DNA of 64,000 nucleotides. It comes from Coprinopsis marcescibilis. Taxonomy: Eukaryota > Basidiomycota > Agaricomycetes > Agaricales > Psathyrellaceae. The position numbers and the translations under genes are program-made. The notes beneath the pieces are model-generated. The model saw nothing but the letters and a program-made list of their open reading frames with translations, searched no databases and was not told the DNA's origin. Location: contig ML210170.1 in NCBI GenBank assembly GCA_004369085.1, positions 52,407 to 116,406 of the forward strand, in the 5' to 3' direction. Shown here in pieces: positions 45,840 through 57,456 of the stretch. Position 1 is the first letter of the stretch. The number at the start of each line of letters is the position of its first letter.

Positions 45840-46311
45840 TTTGAAAGTGTTATGGAGGGAGGTGATAGTTTCCGATCGCATGAATTATTTGATTCATGTA
45901 TGTAAATCGATTTAATTGCTACCTACCGAATAATTACAGAGGCAACTAATCTTTGAACATACGGTACCAGGTAGCCACAGGACATCCACAATCTCGTGGA
46001 CGAAAGGCATGAGGAAGGGTCAAAGGGTCAGATGAAGCCCAATGGCGTCATTTCAGTCAACCAGACAGATAGAAAACGCAGGCGAAAAGCTAGGTAGGGA
46101 CCGAATATGAACTTTTTGAAAATTTGGCTCGATACTGATGTCTGTAGGTAGCTGAAACTAGATCAAAAAATAAAAAATAAAGAAATTCCTAAAAGGGAAG
46201 AATGTTGAACAACGACAAAAGGGAGGACAATATTGGCTCTAAATCTACAGTATGGATATGATATGTGCATGCAAAGTCCGAATAACAGCGAGATCTCCTT
46301 CAACTTAACAA
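45840..46311. other. Intergenic, convergent 3' ends
   Basis: About 470 AT-rich bases between the Crinkler and MFS genes. No feature is recognised. Confidence 0.55.
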
Positions 46312-49311
46312 TCAATGCGCGGCCACCCTCCCCTTCTCCGCACCCCCCTCCCGGCTATTATCCTCCCTCAACAACAGCACACAGACACCCGCAATGAGGA
46401 AAACGACGACGCTGAGGTATACAGGGAAGCTACGGTCGATCATCAACAGTATCCCGCCGAGGATGGGTGCTATCATGCCCCCTCTGCAGGTCCACACGGT
46501 GCGTCAGTCGAAGCTTCAAAGTACGAGAAGAATGGGGAAGGGGGACTGACATTCTAGACAAGGCAGATGCGATCCCACAGGCTGTTCCCCGAACTAGGAT
46601 GCAAAACCTCACATGAGCATTCCAGTCCACCAACGAGCCCGAGTGAGCACAACAACAACGCACCTTTTGTACCGAAAATCTCCGGTGTCCATCCATACAA
46701 CACAGCCCACATCGCCTACCAAAGTATCAGCATCCACAGCACCAACCAAAAAATAAAAACGCAAAACGCACAGTCGCACTCAAACTAATCCCAACCGTGC
46801 TAATCCTGACAGCCCACTCATTCTGGACCATCGCGAACAGCACACAGAACAAGGCGGTCACGAACGTGCTGCCCGCCAACGACCAGCGACGGCCCAGCGG
46901 GGACTCAATCAACCACGCCCCGAGGATCGCTCCCGGGCATCCACCAATCGTAAAGATCACGACGTCCCAGAGGGTCTGCTCGAGGCTCTTGGGGATGCCC
47001 GCACGGGGATCAGGTGTCCCGCCCGTATTCAGCCCCGCCATGCTGCCTTCCCCAGTCCCCTTCTCCAGCAAGGTCGGCAGGAACACGTTGAACATTGTGT
47101 ACGCTGTAAAGCGGAGGAAGCATATCAGCACCAGCATCATCATCACTCCTCAACCAACGAAAGAACAGAGAAGAGAGAAGAGAGAGGGAGAAGGGGAAAC
47201 CCACCGAGAGACATGGCCCACCACGCCGCCCACACCAACACCGTCGTCCTCACCCACTCGGGCGAAAGCACCATCATAACCCGATCCAACCACGCCCACA
47301 ACGGCTTCCTCAACCACCTCGGCAGCGACCAACACAGCTTCTGCTCATACACCGACGCCCGCCGCCTGCTTTGCCGGCTGCTCGTGCTCCTGCGGCGTGC
47401 AATCCGCGGACGCGGCCTGGCCTGCGCAAGCGGGGGTGATCCAAGCGGCAGAGGTGTGGCAGCAGGGGATGCATGGCGGAGGTGCGTGGAGGCGGCTGAT
47501 ATGTCGGGCTCGACCGCAGATACCGTAACGGGCGACCGGGGCGGGTACGACAGGGCCACCTCCGTCCCATTCGTCCTCTTCGAGCCCTCCCCTTCCCCCT
47601 CCGGTGCATCCCCGCCAATAAACCTGGACAGCGTCGGGATCTGAACGGGCGCACTCGACTCGGACGACCCCGCCGACTCGACGAGCGCAGGCGTCTCGCC
47701 CGTGGCCGCATAGGCAGTCATCAGCGGCGGCCGCTGCCCACCCCCCGACTCAGCACTCGACGCCCGCGAGAGCAGCACGTCAGGCGGCGTCCGCCCGTCC
47801 TGGATCATCGTCGCGTCGAATATCGTGCGTGAGGTGGCGCGCGGTCGCGATGCTTGATACTCCGTTCCGTCTGTGGGTGATAGCTGCGCCTGGTCCAGCC
47901 CGGATGTCTGCTGCTGTGCATGGGCATCTGCATCCTGGTGCGGGTGGAGGTGGTCCCGCACGTCGTCGAGCTCGACGCAGAGATCCGACCCGTTGAAGCG
48001 GGAGATCATCTCCAGCGATTTGATCGCGTCGTACGGACGCCCGGCGTGCACTAGGTACCGCGGTGATTCGTGCAGCCGGAAAAAGACCATTCGGGCGGTG
48101 AACATCAGCAATGTCTGTAACGTTACCGCGTTAGCCAACTTTACTCTTTACGCTCAGATCAAAATAATGGAAGTGGCACGGCACGGCAGGGGGGAAGAAA
48201 GGAGGAGGGTGAAACGTACGAGGATAGCCAATGTGAAGAGCAGGTATTTCCAGCCCATGTTCTGCGACTGGTCGCAGTTTTCGGTTCCGCCCCCCGCTCC
48301 CGTGGATAGGCAGGAGTTTTTGGGGATGACGAGGAGGGCGACGACTGCAGAGAGTACCGCTCCGAATGAGAAGAAGACGGAGAGGGCGGTGACGAGGTAT
48401 TGTTTGGATTTTGGCATGTGCTCGAGCAGGAGGGTGCCGTCTGTTGGCATTGAGCCCTGTAAAGTGTTTCAGTCAGTTGCTAGCCCACTCTGTGAGATGT
48501 GGATATGTACTCCGACAGAACTTCCGAGAAGGAAGAGTGCGATGCAGAGGGTGGCGAACGAGTTGGAAAGCGAGGCGAGGATTCCGAAAACGGCGGTGAG
48601 GAGTAGTGTTGCGTTAAATGCTGTTATTCGACCCATCAAGTCCGAGCCTGTATATGTGGTTAGGAAGAAAAGCAGCAGGGTAAGGCGAGAGTAACATACA
48701 GGTGCCCCAACCAACCGCTCCAAACATCATCCCAGCGAACATGGACGACGAAACAGTCCCAATATAAGAACTCGGAACTGCATTGGCTGTTAGCACTATG
48801 ATCTAATATATGGAGCTCTCAGCTTGCTCACCATTGTAGTGCATCTGTACACGGGGAAGGATAATAGCAATAGCTTGTATCCACATCTAAGAACAGGGCC
48901 ATTTCAGTACTGCAATCCAGGTAAAGCACAGAAACGACGAACATTATCCGCCATCCATCCTAGAATAAACCCCAGTCAAGAATACCATTCTCGGGAAGAA
49001 TAGAACTCAAAGCGTACCAAGGCCGCATAAGGACAGCAGCGTCCACTGGTAACTCCCCATTCCAATCCTATCAATCGTCCTATCCAGCTTTCCAGCAAAA
49101 AGTCAGCTAATCAGTAATCATGAACTGCATGCCCACTGCTCACTGGTGTTCGTCCATCATCCAACTCATCCTCCTCTCCATGTCGCACAAGCCTCTCCTG
49201 TTCCTCCAGATCACTCTCCTCTCCAAAATAATCATCGGCCGAATCGCTTCTTGCCATGCTTCCTCTCCCACTATCTTCCCAAAACACACTCGAACGCGGG
49301 GTAACAACCAT
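46312..49311 (-). CDS. MFS transporter with long central loop
   Basis: The protein starts at 49311 (MVVTPRSSVFWEDSGRG) and ends with TGA at 46312-46314. An acidic cytosolic N-terminus (SADDYFGEESDLEEQERLVR) precedes the first helices. The ESPRYLVHAGRPYDAI segment is the helix 6-7 junction motif of the sugar-porter/SV2-like major facilitator group. It is followed by a very long hydrophilic loop (roughly 47240-48040) rich in Ser, Pro and Arg. The second half includes FTAYTMFNVFLPTLL, TIGGCPGAILGAWLIESPLGRR (a conserved GR-R loop) and PILGGILLMIDRSFPVYLSV before a short basic tail. Twelve membrane helices are expected, probably a proton-coupled importer of small solutes; the substrate is not readable. 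About eight introns interrupt it. No break was noticed. Confidence 0.78.
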
Positions 49312-49743
49312 CGTATCCTCCTTCAAGTCGCCCTATTATACGCAATTATGGATGACAACGCACGCGCGGTATTACAGTGCTTCCCGGGCCTTGGCGAGCG
49401 AGTATAGCCAGTATAGCGATGCACCTTGCCCAGTTGACGCAATAGGGTAGTGTAGATGAGTAGTAAGCACGAATCAGTTATGAAAGTGGCATGTGAGGTG
49501 GTGGTAATTGAGAAACCGCCGGATTCGTAAGAATCACCCGTAAAATCTCCCGCGGCCCAACATTCTTCCTCCGCAATGATAGGGGCTAACCACCTTTCCG
49601 GTCAGGTACCGACTTTCCAAATTGTTATAGAATGAACGAGTTCTATGAAACGGGATATATAGGGATACAGCCTATTTATGATCTACCTGGAATAATTCCG
49701 GCGGCAGGTCTAAACCCAATCACCACAGCAATCTAGCTCGCAC
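49312..49743. other. Intergenic region
   Basis: About 430 bases holding the MFS promoter and the 3' flank of the Nop12 gene. TATATA at 49655-49660 is too far from the MFS start to be assigned. Confidence 0.45.
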
Positions 49744-52091
49744 TCAAACCTTTTTGGTATTCTTCTTCGCCACAAACTTATCGCTCCTCGTCCTCACCTT
49801 GCCCGCCTTTCTGCCAGGGTTGGAGCCAGTTTTGGCTCGGGCCTTGACCGCACCAGGTCCCTTTCGCTCCCTCTGCCGCTCCTTGCCCCCAGCGCCAGGA
49901 CCACCCGCAGCTTTGCTCGGCGGGCCCATCGCCATCCTCGCCTTCTTCTTCGCCAACCGCCTCGCCACACGGTCCGCATCAACGCTCTTCGCCTGCTTCC
50001 TGTCCTCCTTCGACAGGTTCACCAGTCGCTCGCCGAGCATAGGGTCACCCTTGGGAATAGCGATCGGCGTGGGGCGTTGGCGGAACACGGGCGTCGCGTT
50101 GACTCCACGAGCTGCGGTATGCGCACCACCAGCATTAGAGGCTTTGGGAGCCGGAGGGGGCACGCTTTTGATCTTGGTCTTGCTCCCGGGCACCGATTTA
50201 CATCTCTGCACACGCAGTTTGCGTTTGGCGAATTTGATCTTGGCACCGTCCATCGCAAGCACCTCGTCCACGCAGTCCTTCTCCTACAACCCAGACCCCA
50301 CGTCAGCAATTTGAAGAGACGAATGAAGCACAAGTAGAACACGAACCGCAAACTGCACGTAGGCAAAACCCTTGCCAAGCTGTGTATCCTTGTCCCTGAT
50401 AATCCGCACATGCTTGACCCATGTCGCAGGTTTCTTTATCACCGCACCCTCCACAACAACCTTCTCCTCCTCTCCCTCGCGCTCGCCCTTTTCCGCTTTG
50501 ATCAGAGTCTCGAAAAACACCCGCAGATCCTCTTCCTTGCTCTCAAAGTCCAGATTTCCCACAAAGATAGAGAGCTTGGGATCCGCATCGAGTAAAGCAC
50601 CACTGGGCTTCTGTTCATCCTCAACATCCTCCCCACCCTCATCACCCTTCCTTCTGGCAACCGCATCCTTGCTCCTCTCCCCGACCATATCAACCCTAAC
50701 AACCCTCTCCATGAACACCGTCCCATTGCACCTCTCCACCGCCGCCCTCGCCGCCTCATACGGATCCATCGTCTCCGGCAGCGGCGGCAAATTGCTCGGC
50801 CGCTTGCTCTGGTCAGGCGGGAACGCAAACACCGCATAGCAGTTCACGCTGTCCGCAGCCGCAGACGTATGGAACTCCCCGTTGATGAACGCGATGCGCT
50901 TCTTCTGGTTCGGGGTGAGGTACCGCTTTTCGTCGGCTTTTAGGGAGGATTCGTCGGCCTTGTCGCGCGGGTGGCTGCTCCGCCAGCTGCTCGTCCGGTC
51001 GAGGTCGTGTTGCCGCGGTTGGGGTTTGCCTTTTGCGGTTGATGCTGCTGCTGCTGCGCTGGTGGAGGGCGTGGCGGGGGCGCCGGGTTTGGGCGCAGCA
51101 CCCTCCTCCTCGAGTTTGTTTGTGGGTGCTTGGAAAGGCACTGAACGGAATCGTAGTGCTTCGATTTTAGCTGTAGGCACGAGGGCTAGAATGTGCTTTT
51201 GTAGCTGCTTTTGCAGCGGCTGTAATAGGAGAGAAACATGCGTTAGTAACTGTTCTGAGAGAGTGAATAAGAAAGAAACGCACCCGCTTTTCAGCGACAG
51301 CGAGGGGAAGATTCCCGATGAAAATCGTCCTTCGGTCCCTCTGTTCTGGGGTCTCGTTCTCCGGGACGACCTTTTGCTTTTTCGCAGACTTTCCTGCGCG
51401 TTTTCCGGATACAGATTCGTGGACGGGTATCGCAGCATCGCCTTCCTCTTCCTCGCTCGCGTCCTCCTCGTCCTCCTCATCCACATCGACCGCATCCTCC
51501 TCTCCCGCAGAAGACTCATCCTGTTTCTTCTTCTTCTTCTCTTTCTTGGCCTTTGAGGATACAGGCTTCACGGCATCCCGCGAAAGTTTTCCTGCCAGAT
51601 ACGAATCCTCCAACGCCGCATCGTCGTTTTCCTCGTCGCTCTCGGGCTCTACGACGCTCGCCTTTGCTTTCTTGCCCTTCTTCTCTTTTTTCGTCTTCTC
51701 CTTTGCTTTCTCTGTCTCGCCTTTTTCGAGCTTTGCCTTCTTGGTCTTCTTGGTCTCTGCGGCTTTTGAACTCTCAGCTTCAGCCTCCACCTCCACCTCT
51801 GCCTCTGCCTCTGCAATCTTCCTCTTCTTAGCCTTCACACCCGCCACCGGTGCTTCTGCAGCAGCGGAAGAGGTTGGTTTATCCGGCCTAGACGCACTAT
51901 CCACATGTTTGGCCTAGCGGTGCAATTCCTTCATCAACATCCAAAATATTTCACGGAAAGCTAGCAGCTACTCGAGGACTCACAGCTTCGATAGCCTGCG
52001 CGGGCCGTATGGGAGGTGACACCTTGAACAGCGAATCTAATTCACTGTCCACATTTTTGGTCTTGCCCAGGAGGAACGAGGATAGGCTCAT
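49744..52091 (-). CDS. NOP12: Nop12-like nucleolar RNA-binding protein
   Basis: The start is at 52091 (MSLSSFLLGKTKNVDSELDS) and TGA is at 49744-49746. The N-terminus has LFKVSPPIRPAQAIEA, then long Lys/Glu and acidic tracts. An RRM begins DRRTIFIGNLPLAVAEKR and is split by an intron near 51290. A second RRM has LSIFVGNLDFESKEEDLRVF (RNP2) and KGFAYVQF (RNP1). The C-terminus is very basic (GSKTKIKSVPP, RKAGKVRTRSDKFVAKKN), fitting nucleolar targeting. Nop12 (RBM34 in animals) binds pre-rRNA and is needed for 5.8S processing and 60S subunit assembly. Introns lie near 51905-51980, 51220-51290 and 50285-50345. The match to Nop12 rests on the N-terminal SSFLLGKT...VDSELDSLF block together with two RRMs and the basic tail. 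Confidence 0.85.
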
Positions 52092-52510
52092 CGTGTGTAG
52101 CCTGTTTTTGGGTTGGATTCCAATTTCCGTGGTGCAGGCTGTCAGGGCTGGGTTGGGCCGTGAGATCGTGGACTATAGGCGCCTCTATTCGGCGTTGGCT
52201 GGTGCCTTTGGATGTGTGTGAGGACCTCTGATTGAGGAATAACCCTTGATGTTCGCACTACGAGGAGCAAGACGAAATTCTGCCGACCCGAGCCGTGCGT
52301 GGGAAGATGAGGCTTTTTTTGGAGGAGGCTGAATGCAAGGTCGAGCGTTCGAACCTCGAACGAGTCCGAGTTTACTTTATTTTTGCCTTTGCCACTGTGA
52401 ACTCAACATCACCGACTCATCTTATACTCCCCCATAGATCTCTACCACAAGCCAATGTAGCCATGCAGTCGTTGTATTCACTCCTAGGAACGCAAGTAGC
52501 ATACACTGTG
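52092..52510. other. Intergenic region
   Basis: About 420 bases, presumed Nop12 promoter and RidA 3' flank. Nothing else is seen. Confidence 0.5.
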
Positions 52511-52990
52511 TCAAAGCACAACCGCATCTGCCTCAATCTCGACCTTCATATCAGGATCAACAAATCGAGCACCAACAATCATAGTCGCAGCAGGCTCCGC
52601 CACCTCTTTCACCCCACCCACCCCAGCCTGAGTCAACACCCCATCTCCTTCCAACAACAACCCCGCAAACGCCTCCTTCATCCCCCTCCCAACATCCCCC
52701 GTATCCTGATCCCGCGTGACAAACATCCGCACTCGCACAACATCGCTGCCACGCCCACCAAGCGCCTTCACAGCCCTGAAGATCTCCTCAAAGATCACCC
52801 GCGTCTGCTCGTATGCAGAGTCGGGACACGCGACTTTTCCGGTGGCGGGGAGGATGGAGGTGGTCCCCGATACGAAGATCAAGGGCCCTTTCCTGATCGC
52901 GCGGGAGTAGCCGAACTTTGCCTCGTACGGGTTGGGGGTCTGGTGCTTTTGTGTGAGGGTTACGGTGGGGTTGGGATTTATGGATTGCAT
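52511..52990 (-). CDS. RidA/YjgF-family protein
   Basis: A single exon of 159 codons runs from the ATG at 52988-52990 to TGA at 52511-52513. The reading frame stays open upstream to 53104, but the first ATG with family similarity is MQSINPNPTVTL. Blocks FGYSRAIRKGPLIFVSGTTS, VIFEEIFRAVKALGG, VVRVRMFVTRDQD and the terminal VEIEADAVVL are typical of the YjgF/YER057c/UK114 fold. The substrate-binding Arg of deaminase-active RidA proteins is expected in this VTRD region. Active members hydrolyse reactive enamine/imine intermediates formed by pyridoxal-phosphate enzymes; others are ligand-binding only. It is likely a trimer, in cytosol or mitochondria. The family call is firm and activity is inferred. 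Confidence 0.85.
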   Translation of the reverse strand: MQSINPNPTVTLTQKHQTPNPYEAKFGYSRAIRKGPLIFVSGTTSILPATGKVACPDSAYEQTRVIFEEIFRAVKALGGRGSDVVRVRMFVTRDQDTGDVGRGMKEAFAGLLLEGDGVLTQAGVGGVKEVAEPAATMIVGARFVDPDMKVEIEADAVVL

Positions 52991-53405
52991 CAGTGTTATT
53001 ATTAGGGCCCTTGATTCTACGTCAGTTGCTGAATTTGGGATTTGACGGCGTGATTGTGCATACTTGCAGGGTATGGAGCGGTGAGTTGGAGGAAAGAGAT
53101 TCAATGCGTACCAAAAATGCGTGGATGAACACCCTCATTGAATCGTAGTTGGGACCGGATCAGAACATGCCCCGGAGAGTCCGACGATTGACTCGAACTT
53201 TGCAAATACCACCGCGCCGTCCTTTACTCGTACTTCATCGAGATGGGCAAGTAAAGTTTAGGACTAGCTCTACCTCAACCTTTGTAATCTAGCGCCCATA
53301 TTAGGCTGTGTTCGTGCGAAGATCAGATAGATGTCTTCAGATCGGTGAAAGAGCCGCCGTTCGCTTGATCCCTCTTACCATCGTACACCCACTTCTCTCT
53401 CGTAC
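52991..53405. other. Divergent promoter region
   Basis: About 415 bases between the divergent RidA and F-box genes. No TATA box was recognised. Confidence 0.5.
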
Positions 53406-55049
53406 ATGGACCCCAGCACACCCATATACCAGCTCCTCCACCCCTCAATAGCACCGTTCCTGTCAAACAACCATCCACTGGACTACGCCCATCTCGAGCT
53501 AGCCCGAACGAAACTAAATGAAGAGGAAGAAGCTCTGCAAGATGTCAATGACGGAATCGACAGACTGCAAGCCACCATAGCGGAGCTGCGCAACAAGGCC
53601 AGCCACCTCTCCAGGATCTGTGAGGCGTACAGGCACACACTCGCCCCCTTCCGCCGTTGTCCGCCAGAGATCATCGTCAAGATAATCACGGCGGCCCTTC
53701 CACCAGGATGCATCCTTGACCACGAAGGCCGGCTTGACTTTATGCGCTACAGATGCGTATCAAGGTCGTGGCGCCAACTTCTCTTCTCCACACCGGTCTT
53801 TTGGAGGGGACTGAAGATCCCGTACTCTGGTGACGCGGCAGGGACTCCCAGCGTCCACACAGTTGCACAGTGGGTCCAGCGAGGAGGGAGCTCAACACCG
53901 CTGACCCTCATTCCAGATTTCCCTGTAACATATCCCTTATGTTTATCTGCAGAGGATATAGTCGCCAACCTCCCTCTTCTGAACCCTGGCGGCGTATGGA
54001 AGGAAGTGGGACTGCCGATGTCACGCCTATCCCGACTGGGCAGCGATGGCAACTACTTGAAACCCACCGCTTGCAGGCTGTACCGGGCCATAACGGACGG
54101 CCACAGATGCTGGGACTCGCTCCGTGTCCTCCACATTTCCATCCACATCCCACCGACCTACCTCGATCCGTTCCGCGAAGACGGGTCCACCCGGAAGTTT
54201 GCAGCCATTTTCCCAAGGTTAGAGCAACTGAACCTCCTGTGGGATAACGAGACCCCCGCCGCGATATCTCATCCCACCCTGGGTGACTTGCGCCTCTCAC
54301 TCTATCCGGGGTCCAGGGTGCACTGCACCATGCAAATAATCTCCCAGTTCCCGCGGCTCACGCACCTGGCCCTGGTGAACGCCTCCCCAAGCATCGTGCA
54401 CATCAACACCTCCGAGCGGGACGCAAGGGTATCGGACCTGAATACCTCTGTGCCACTCGTACGCCTCGCAAGACTCCGGCGGCTGGAGCTTACGGCGACG
54501 GCGAGCTTCATCCTGGCACATGCGCACTACCTCGATACACCCGCTCTCGACACCATCTACTTCACAAGCGGCACCACCGGTGTACGCACGCCGCGGATCG
54601 AGCCCCTCGTCGCGTTCATGCACCGCTGGCCGTCCCTCTCAAACGTGATCTTCGAGGAGGAGCACAAGCTGACGGCGCGGTGGGTGGCTGCGCTCATTCA
54701 TTCCGCTAAGTCTCTCCGGCAGCTCTACATCACCGACTGGGCTTTCCTGCACGTGTTCCAGAATGAAAGGGAGTATCTGGAAGAGGCGGGGGACTTTCCC
54801 GCGACGTTGCGCGCGATCTACCATCCTAGGTTCTCGCAATGGGAAGCGTGGACGAAGATCATCCCTTTCTTCCGTACCAAGATGGATAGACTGTTTCAGT
54901 TAAGCGACGCTAATATCCCTTCTTCCGACTTGAAGATTGCGATCGTATTTGAAGACCATTCTGCCCTTATTGATGAGTTTGCAGAGGAGAATGGGACGTT
55001 GGATTCTCTGGATATTACGATTGGACACGGTGTTTGTGACTTTCTGTAG
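53406..55049 (+). CDS. F-box protein with coiled coil, copy 1
   Basis: A single exon of 547 codons. Residues about 32-76 form a coiled coil (LARTKLNEEEEALQDVNDGI and following heptads). An F-box-like motif (RRCPPEIIVKIITAALPP to WRQLLFSTPVFWRG, about 82-134) follows. The rest is Leu-rich with LRR-like spacing (LRVLHIS, FPRLEQLNL, LRRLELT, LRQLYI). This coiled-coil plus F-box plus degenerate LRR layout is a large expanded family in mushroom genomes. F-box proteins bind Skp1 and recruit targets to SCF ubiquitin ligases; the target is unknown. It ends DITIGHGVCDFL, a tail shared with copy 2. The lack of introns is typical of this expanded family. Confidence 0.85.
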   Translation: MDPSTPIYQLLHPSIAPFLSNNHPLDYAHLELARTKLNEEEEALQDVNDGIDRLQATIAELRNKASHLSRICEAYRHTLAPFRRCPPEIIVKIITAALPPGCILDHEGRLDFMRYRCVSRSWRQLLFSTPVFWRGLKIPYSGDAAGTPSVHTVAQWVQRGGSSTPLTLIPDFPVTYPLCLSAEDIVANLPLLNPGGVWKEVGLPMSRLSRLGSDGNYLKPTACRLYRAITDGHRCWDSLRVLHISIHIPPTYLDPFREDGSTRKFAAIFPRLEQLNLLWDNETPAAISHPTLGDLRLSLYPGSRVHCTMQIISQFPRLTHLALVNASPSIVHINTSERDARVSDLNTSVPLVRLARLRRLELTATASFILAHAHYLDTPALDTIYFTSGTTGVRTPRIEPLVAFMHRWPSLSNVIFEEEHKLTARWVAALIHSAKSLRQLYITDWAFLHVFQNEREYLEEAGDFPATLRAIYHPRFSQWEAWTKIIPFFRTKMDRLFQLSDANIPSSDLKIAIVFEDHSALIDEFAEENGTLDSLDITIGHGVCDFL

Positions 55050-55267
55050 CCTGCAATAGGTCGAGTTTTACTCGACTACCACGAACCAGGCATACATACT
55101 AAGAAGTTCATTCTCGGGATCACCGGAATGAGGATCTACTGTTTTAGTAGGCTGTATATGATGTGGTGACTACATCCGTGCGAATTTCAAATCAAACTCA
55201 GGTCAAGAGGCGCCGTAAAGCCCGGTCCTTTCTTTCTGAATTGCATCGCCGCGGGCCTCGATTGACC

Positions 55268-56917
55268 ATGAATTCAGGATCTCCTATAATGGCACTGCTC
55301 GAGCGCCCGTTAATACCTTTCCTTTCCAACACCGACCCCCCGGCCGAGGCACACGTCAAGTTTGCCAAAAAGAGGCTGGGCGAGGCGGAAGAAAGGCTTC
55401 AAGCCCTCAACCATACAATCGAGGGGCTGCATGTCACGCTCCAGGAGCTTATGGAGGAGGCTACGCAGGTATCGGAGCTGTGTGGAGCCTACAGGCTCGT
55501 ATCTGCACCGATTCGACGGGTCCCACCAGAAATAATCGTCCAAATAATCACGAAAAGCCTCCCGCCCGACTGCGTACTTGACCACGAAGGCAGGCTCGAC
55601 TTTATGCGCTACCGATGCGTCTGCAGCTTGTGGCGGAACCTTCTCTTCTCCACGCCGACGTTTTGGAGGGGACTGAAAATCCCATACTCGGATTCCCAGA
55701 TGTTTGTCGACCTGGAGACGCTGACGCGCTGGTTTCACCGAGGCGGACCCTCTGCGCCGCTCACGATCGTTCCCGATGGCCCGGTCTCATATCCACTCAG
55801 CCCTGTCGCAGAAATAATTGCCGAGAACATCCCGTTCATCAACACACACGGCGTTTGGAAGGAAGTTGGGCTCCCTATCCCGCTCATGTCCCAATCATTT
55901 CAGTCCGAGTCCTATTACGCCACAGGAACAGCTCTCAGACTTTTAAGAGCAGTCACGGACGGACAGTCCAAGTGCTGGGAGTCTCTCCGCGTGCTCCATA
56001 TGTCGGTGCACATCCCGCCCAATGTCTATTTCACCAAGTGGCCTTTCAGGACGGACGGCCGGGGCTTCGCGTCTGTCTTCCCGCGGCTCGAGCAGCTAAA
56101 CATTGTGTGGGACAACAAGACCCCAGTATCTATCTTCCATCCGTCCCTCACCGATCTGCGCCTCGCACTGCACCCGGGCGCGTCTACTCAGTGTGTTCTG
56201 GACGTCATCTTCCAATTTCCTAGGCTTACTCATCTGGCCTTGCTGAATGCATCGCCCGGCAAGATATACACCGATCCGTACGAGGGCAGTCCAGAGGTAA
56301 CGGCCTTGGACAGCCTGGTCCGTCCCGTCCAGCTCCAGTATCTGCGTCGGCTTGAGCTCACGGTGAACGCGAGCTTCGTTCTGGCGTTTACGCACTATCT
56401 TCAAACGCCTGTGCTCGACACCGTCCACCTCGCATGCGGGGACGCTGGTACAGCTACGCCGGATGTTGCGCCGCTTGTGGCTTTTCTGCACCGTTGTCCG
56501 TCCGTGGTCGCTATGGTTTTCGAGGAGGATGGGGTGGCACTCGAATGCGTTGGCGCGGTGATACGTGCCTCGACTTCTCTGCGGCAGCTTTATATCACCG
56601 GCTGGCGTTTCTTGAGTGAATTTAGGACAAACGAGGAGTACCAGGCTGCGAAGGGGGACCTTCCACAAATGCTGTGTGCCATATACCACCCGAAGTTGTC
56701 TCGGTGGGATGTATCGACGGAGATCATTCCTTTTTTCCGAGCTAGGATGGCCCGAAGACATTCCTCGCGCGCAGGGCCAGAGAAGTCAGGCCGCCCGTCG
56801 AAGATCGCGATAGTATATGAAGACCTTTCGGATTCTATAGAGGACTTCGCTGTGGAACCGGTATTGTTAGCGTCTCTTGATATCACGATTGCATACGGCG
56901 TTTGTGGATTTCTGTAG
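55268..56917 (+). CDS. F-box protein with coiled coil, copy 2
   Basis: A single exon of 549 codons. The first ATG (55268) is followed by MNSGSPIMALLERPLIPFLS, aligning with copy 1, so the upstream open stretch is leader. A coiled coil (residues about 30-75) and F-box (RRVPPEIIVQIITKSLPP to WRNLLFSTPTFWRG) precede LRR-like repeats. It is a tandem paralogue of copy 1; spacing is 218 bases. The 3' end (SIEDFAVEPVLLASLDITIA, then VCGFL) and its downstream sequence recur as decayed fragments beside KP4-like genes at about 58.5, 60.5 and 62.5 kb. It is convergent with the first KP4-like gene. Function: presumed substrate receptor of an SCF ligase. Confidence 0.85.
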   Translation: MNSGSPIMALLERPLIPFLSNTDPPAEAHVKFAKKRLGEAEERLQALNHTIEGLHVTLQELMEEATQVSELCGAYRLVSAPIRRVPPEIIVQIITKSLPPDCVLDHEGRLDFMRYRCVCSLWRNLLFSTPTFWRGLKIPYSDSQMFVDLETLTRWFHRGGPSAPLTIVPDGPVSYPLSPVAEIIAENIPFINTHGVWKEVGLPIPLMSQSFQSESYYATGTALRLLRAVTDGQSKCWESLRVLHMSVHIPPNVYFTKWPFRTDGRGFASVFPRLEQLNIVWDNKTPVSIFHPSLTDLRLALHPGASTQCVLDVIFQFPRLTHLALLNASPGKIYTDPYEGSPEVTALDSLVRPVQLQYLRRLELTVNASFVLAFTHYLQTPVLDTVHLACGDAGTATPDVAPLVAFLHRCPSVVAMVFEEDGVALECVGAVIRASTSLRQLYITGWRFLSEFRTNEEYQAAKGDLPQMLCAIYHPKLSRWDVSTEIIPFFRARMARRHSSRAGPEKSGRPSKIAIVYEDLSDSIEDFAVEPVLLASLDITIAYGVCGFL

Positions 56918-57075
56918 GTTAAACAGTTAAGAGAGTTTCGAGAAACGAACTCTTATTTCTCGAAATAAAGCTATCATTTAGCAAGGACCGTACTATGTAA
57001 ACACAAGGTATGTATTATAATGCATGGGCACTTGAAAGCTACTTTGAGCTGATGATAGGGACTGATGCCCAACCT

Positions 57076-57456
57076 CTAGCGCTGGCTGACCCAGTTGACG
57101 GTGAGCTGGCCTTGGCTGACATCATTGTTCTGGAACGGGTTGCTTCCGCACTTTCCACAGCCGTGGTTGACGAGGCCTTGGAGGAGCTCCTTGACCCTCG
57201 CACCTGTGATGTTCTCGCTGGTGCTCTGCGTGAAGGCACACAAGCCGCTGGCGATAGCGTTGTCGCCGCAGCACACGATGTGTTGGCCAGGGAAGTAGAT
57301 GTTGCCGTCGGGGAGACGGTTGGCCTGAGCGAGGAGGTCCGTGAGCTGGCAAAGGGTTCCTCCGCAGTTGGAGTTTCCGCGGCAGTTGATGCCCAGTGCG
57401 GAGACGCTGCTTGTGGCCACGAGGAGGAGGGTGGACAGTGCGATGGTGAACTTCAT
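57076..57456 (-). CDS. KP4-killer-toxin-like secreted protein 1
   Basis: A single exon of 126 codons. It has a clear signal peptide (MKFTIALSTLLLVATSSVSA). The mature part begins LGINCRGN and has eight Cys, including a VCC pair, NHGCGKCGS and a C-terminal QLTVNW. This pattern belongs to the KP4 killer-toxin family, first known from a virus of a smut fungus and later found in fungal and moss genomes. Viral KP4 blocks calcium channels; whether fungal homologues do so varies. Here it is described only as a secreted family member. It lies 3'-to-3' with F-box copy 2. TATA box at 57592-57598. It pairs with gene 5 (63666) in the inverted duplication. An antisense frame of similar length is a shadow. 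Confidence 0.85.
   Translation of the reverse strand: MKFTIALSTLLLVATSSVSALGINCRGNSNCGGTLCQLTDLLAQANRLPDGNIYFPGQHIVCCGDNAIASGLCAFTQSTSENITGARVKELLQGLVNHGCGKCGSNPFQNNDVSQGQLTVNWVSQR

Noticed and set aside
47143..48138. 331-codon minus frame as a separate gene
   Set aside because: It holds the ESPRYL helix region and the long loop of the MFS transporter, and so is an exon of that gene.
50372..51917. Long plus-strand frames opposite Nop12
   Set aside because: Composition shadows of Lys/Glu/Ala-rich coding sequence; the minus strand has the RRMs.
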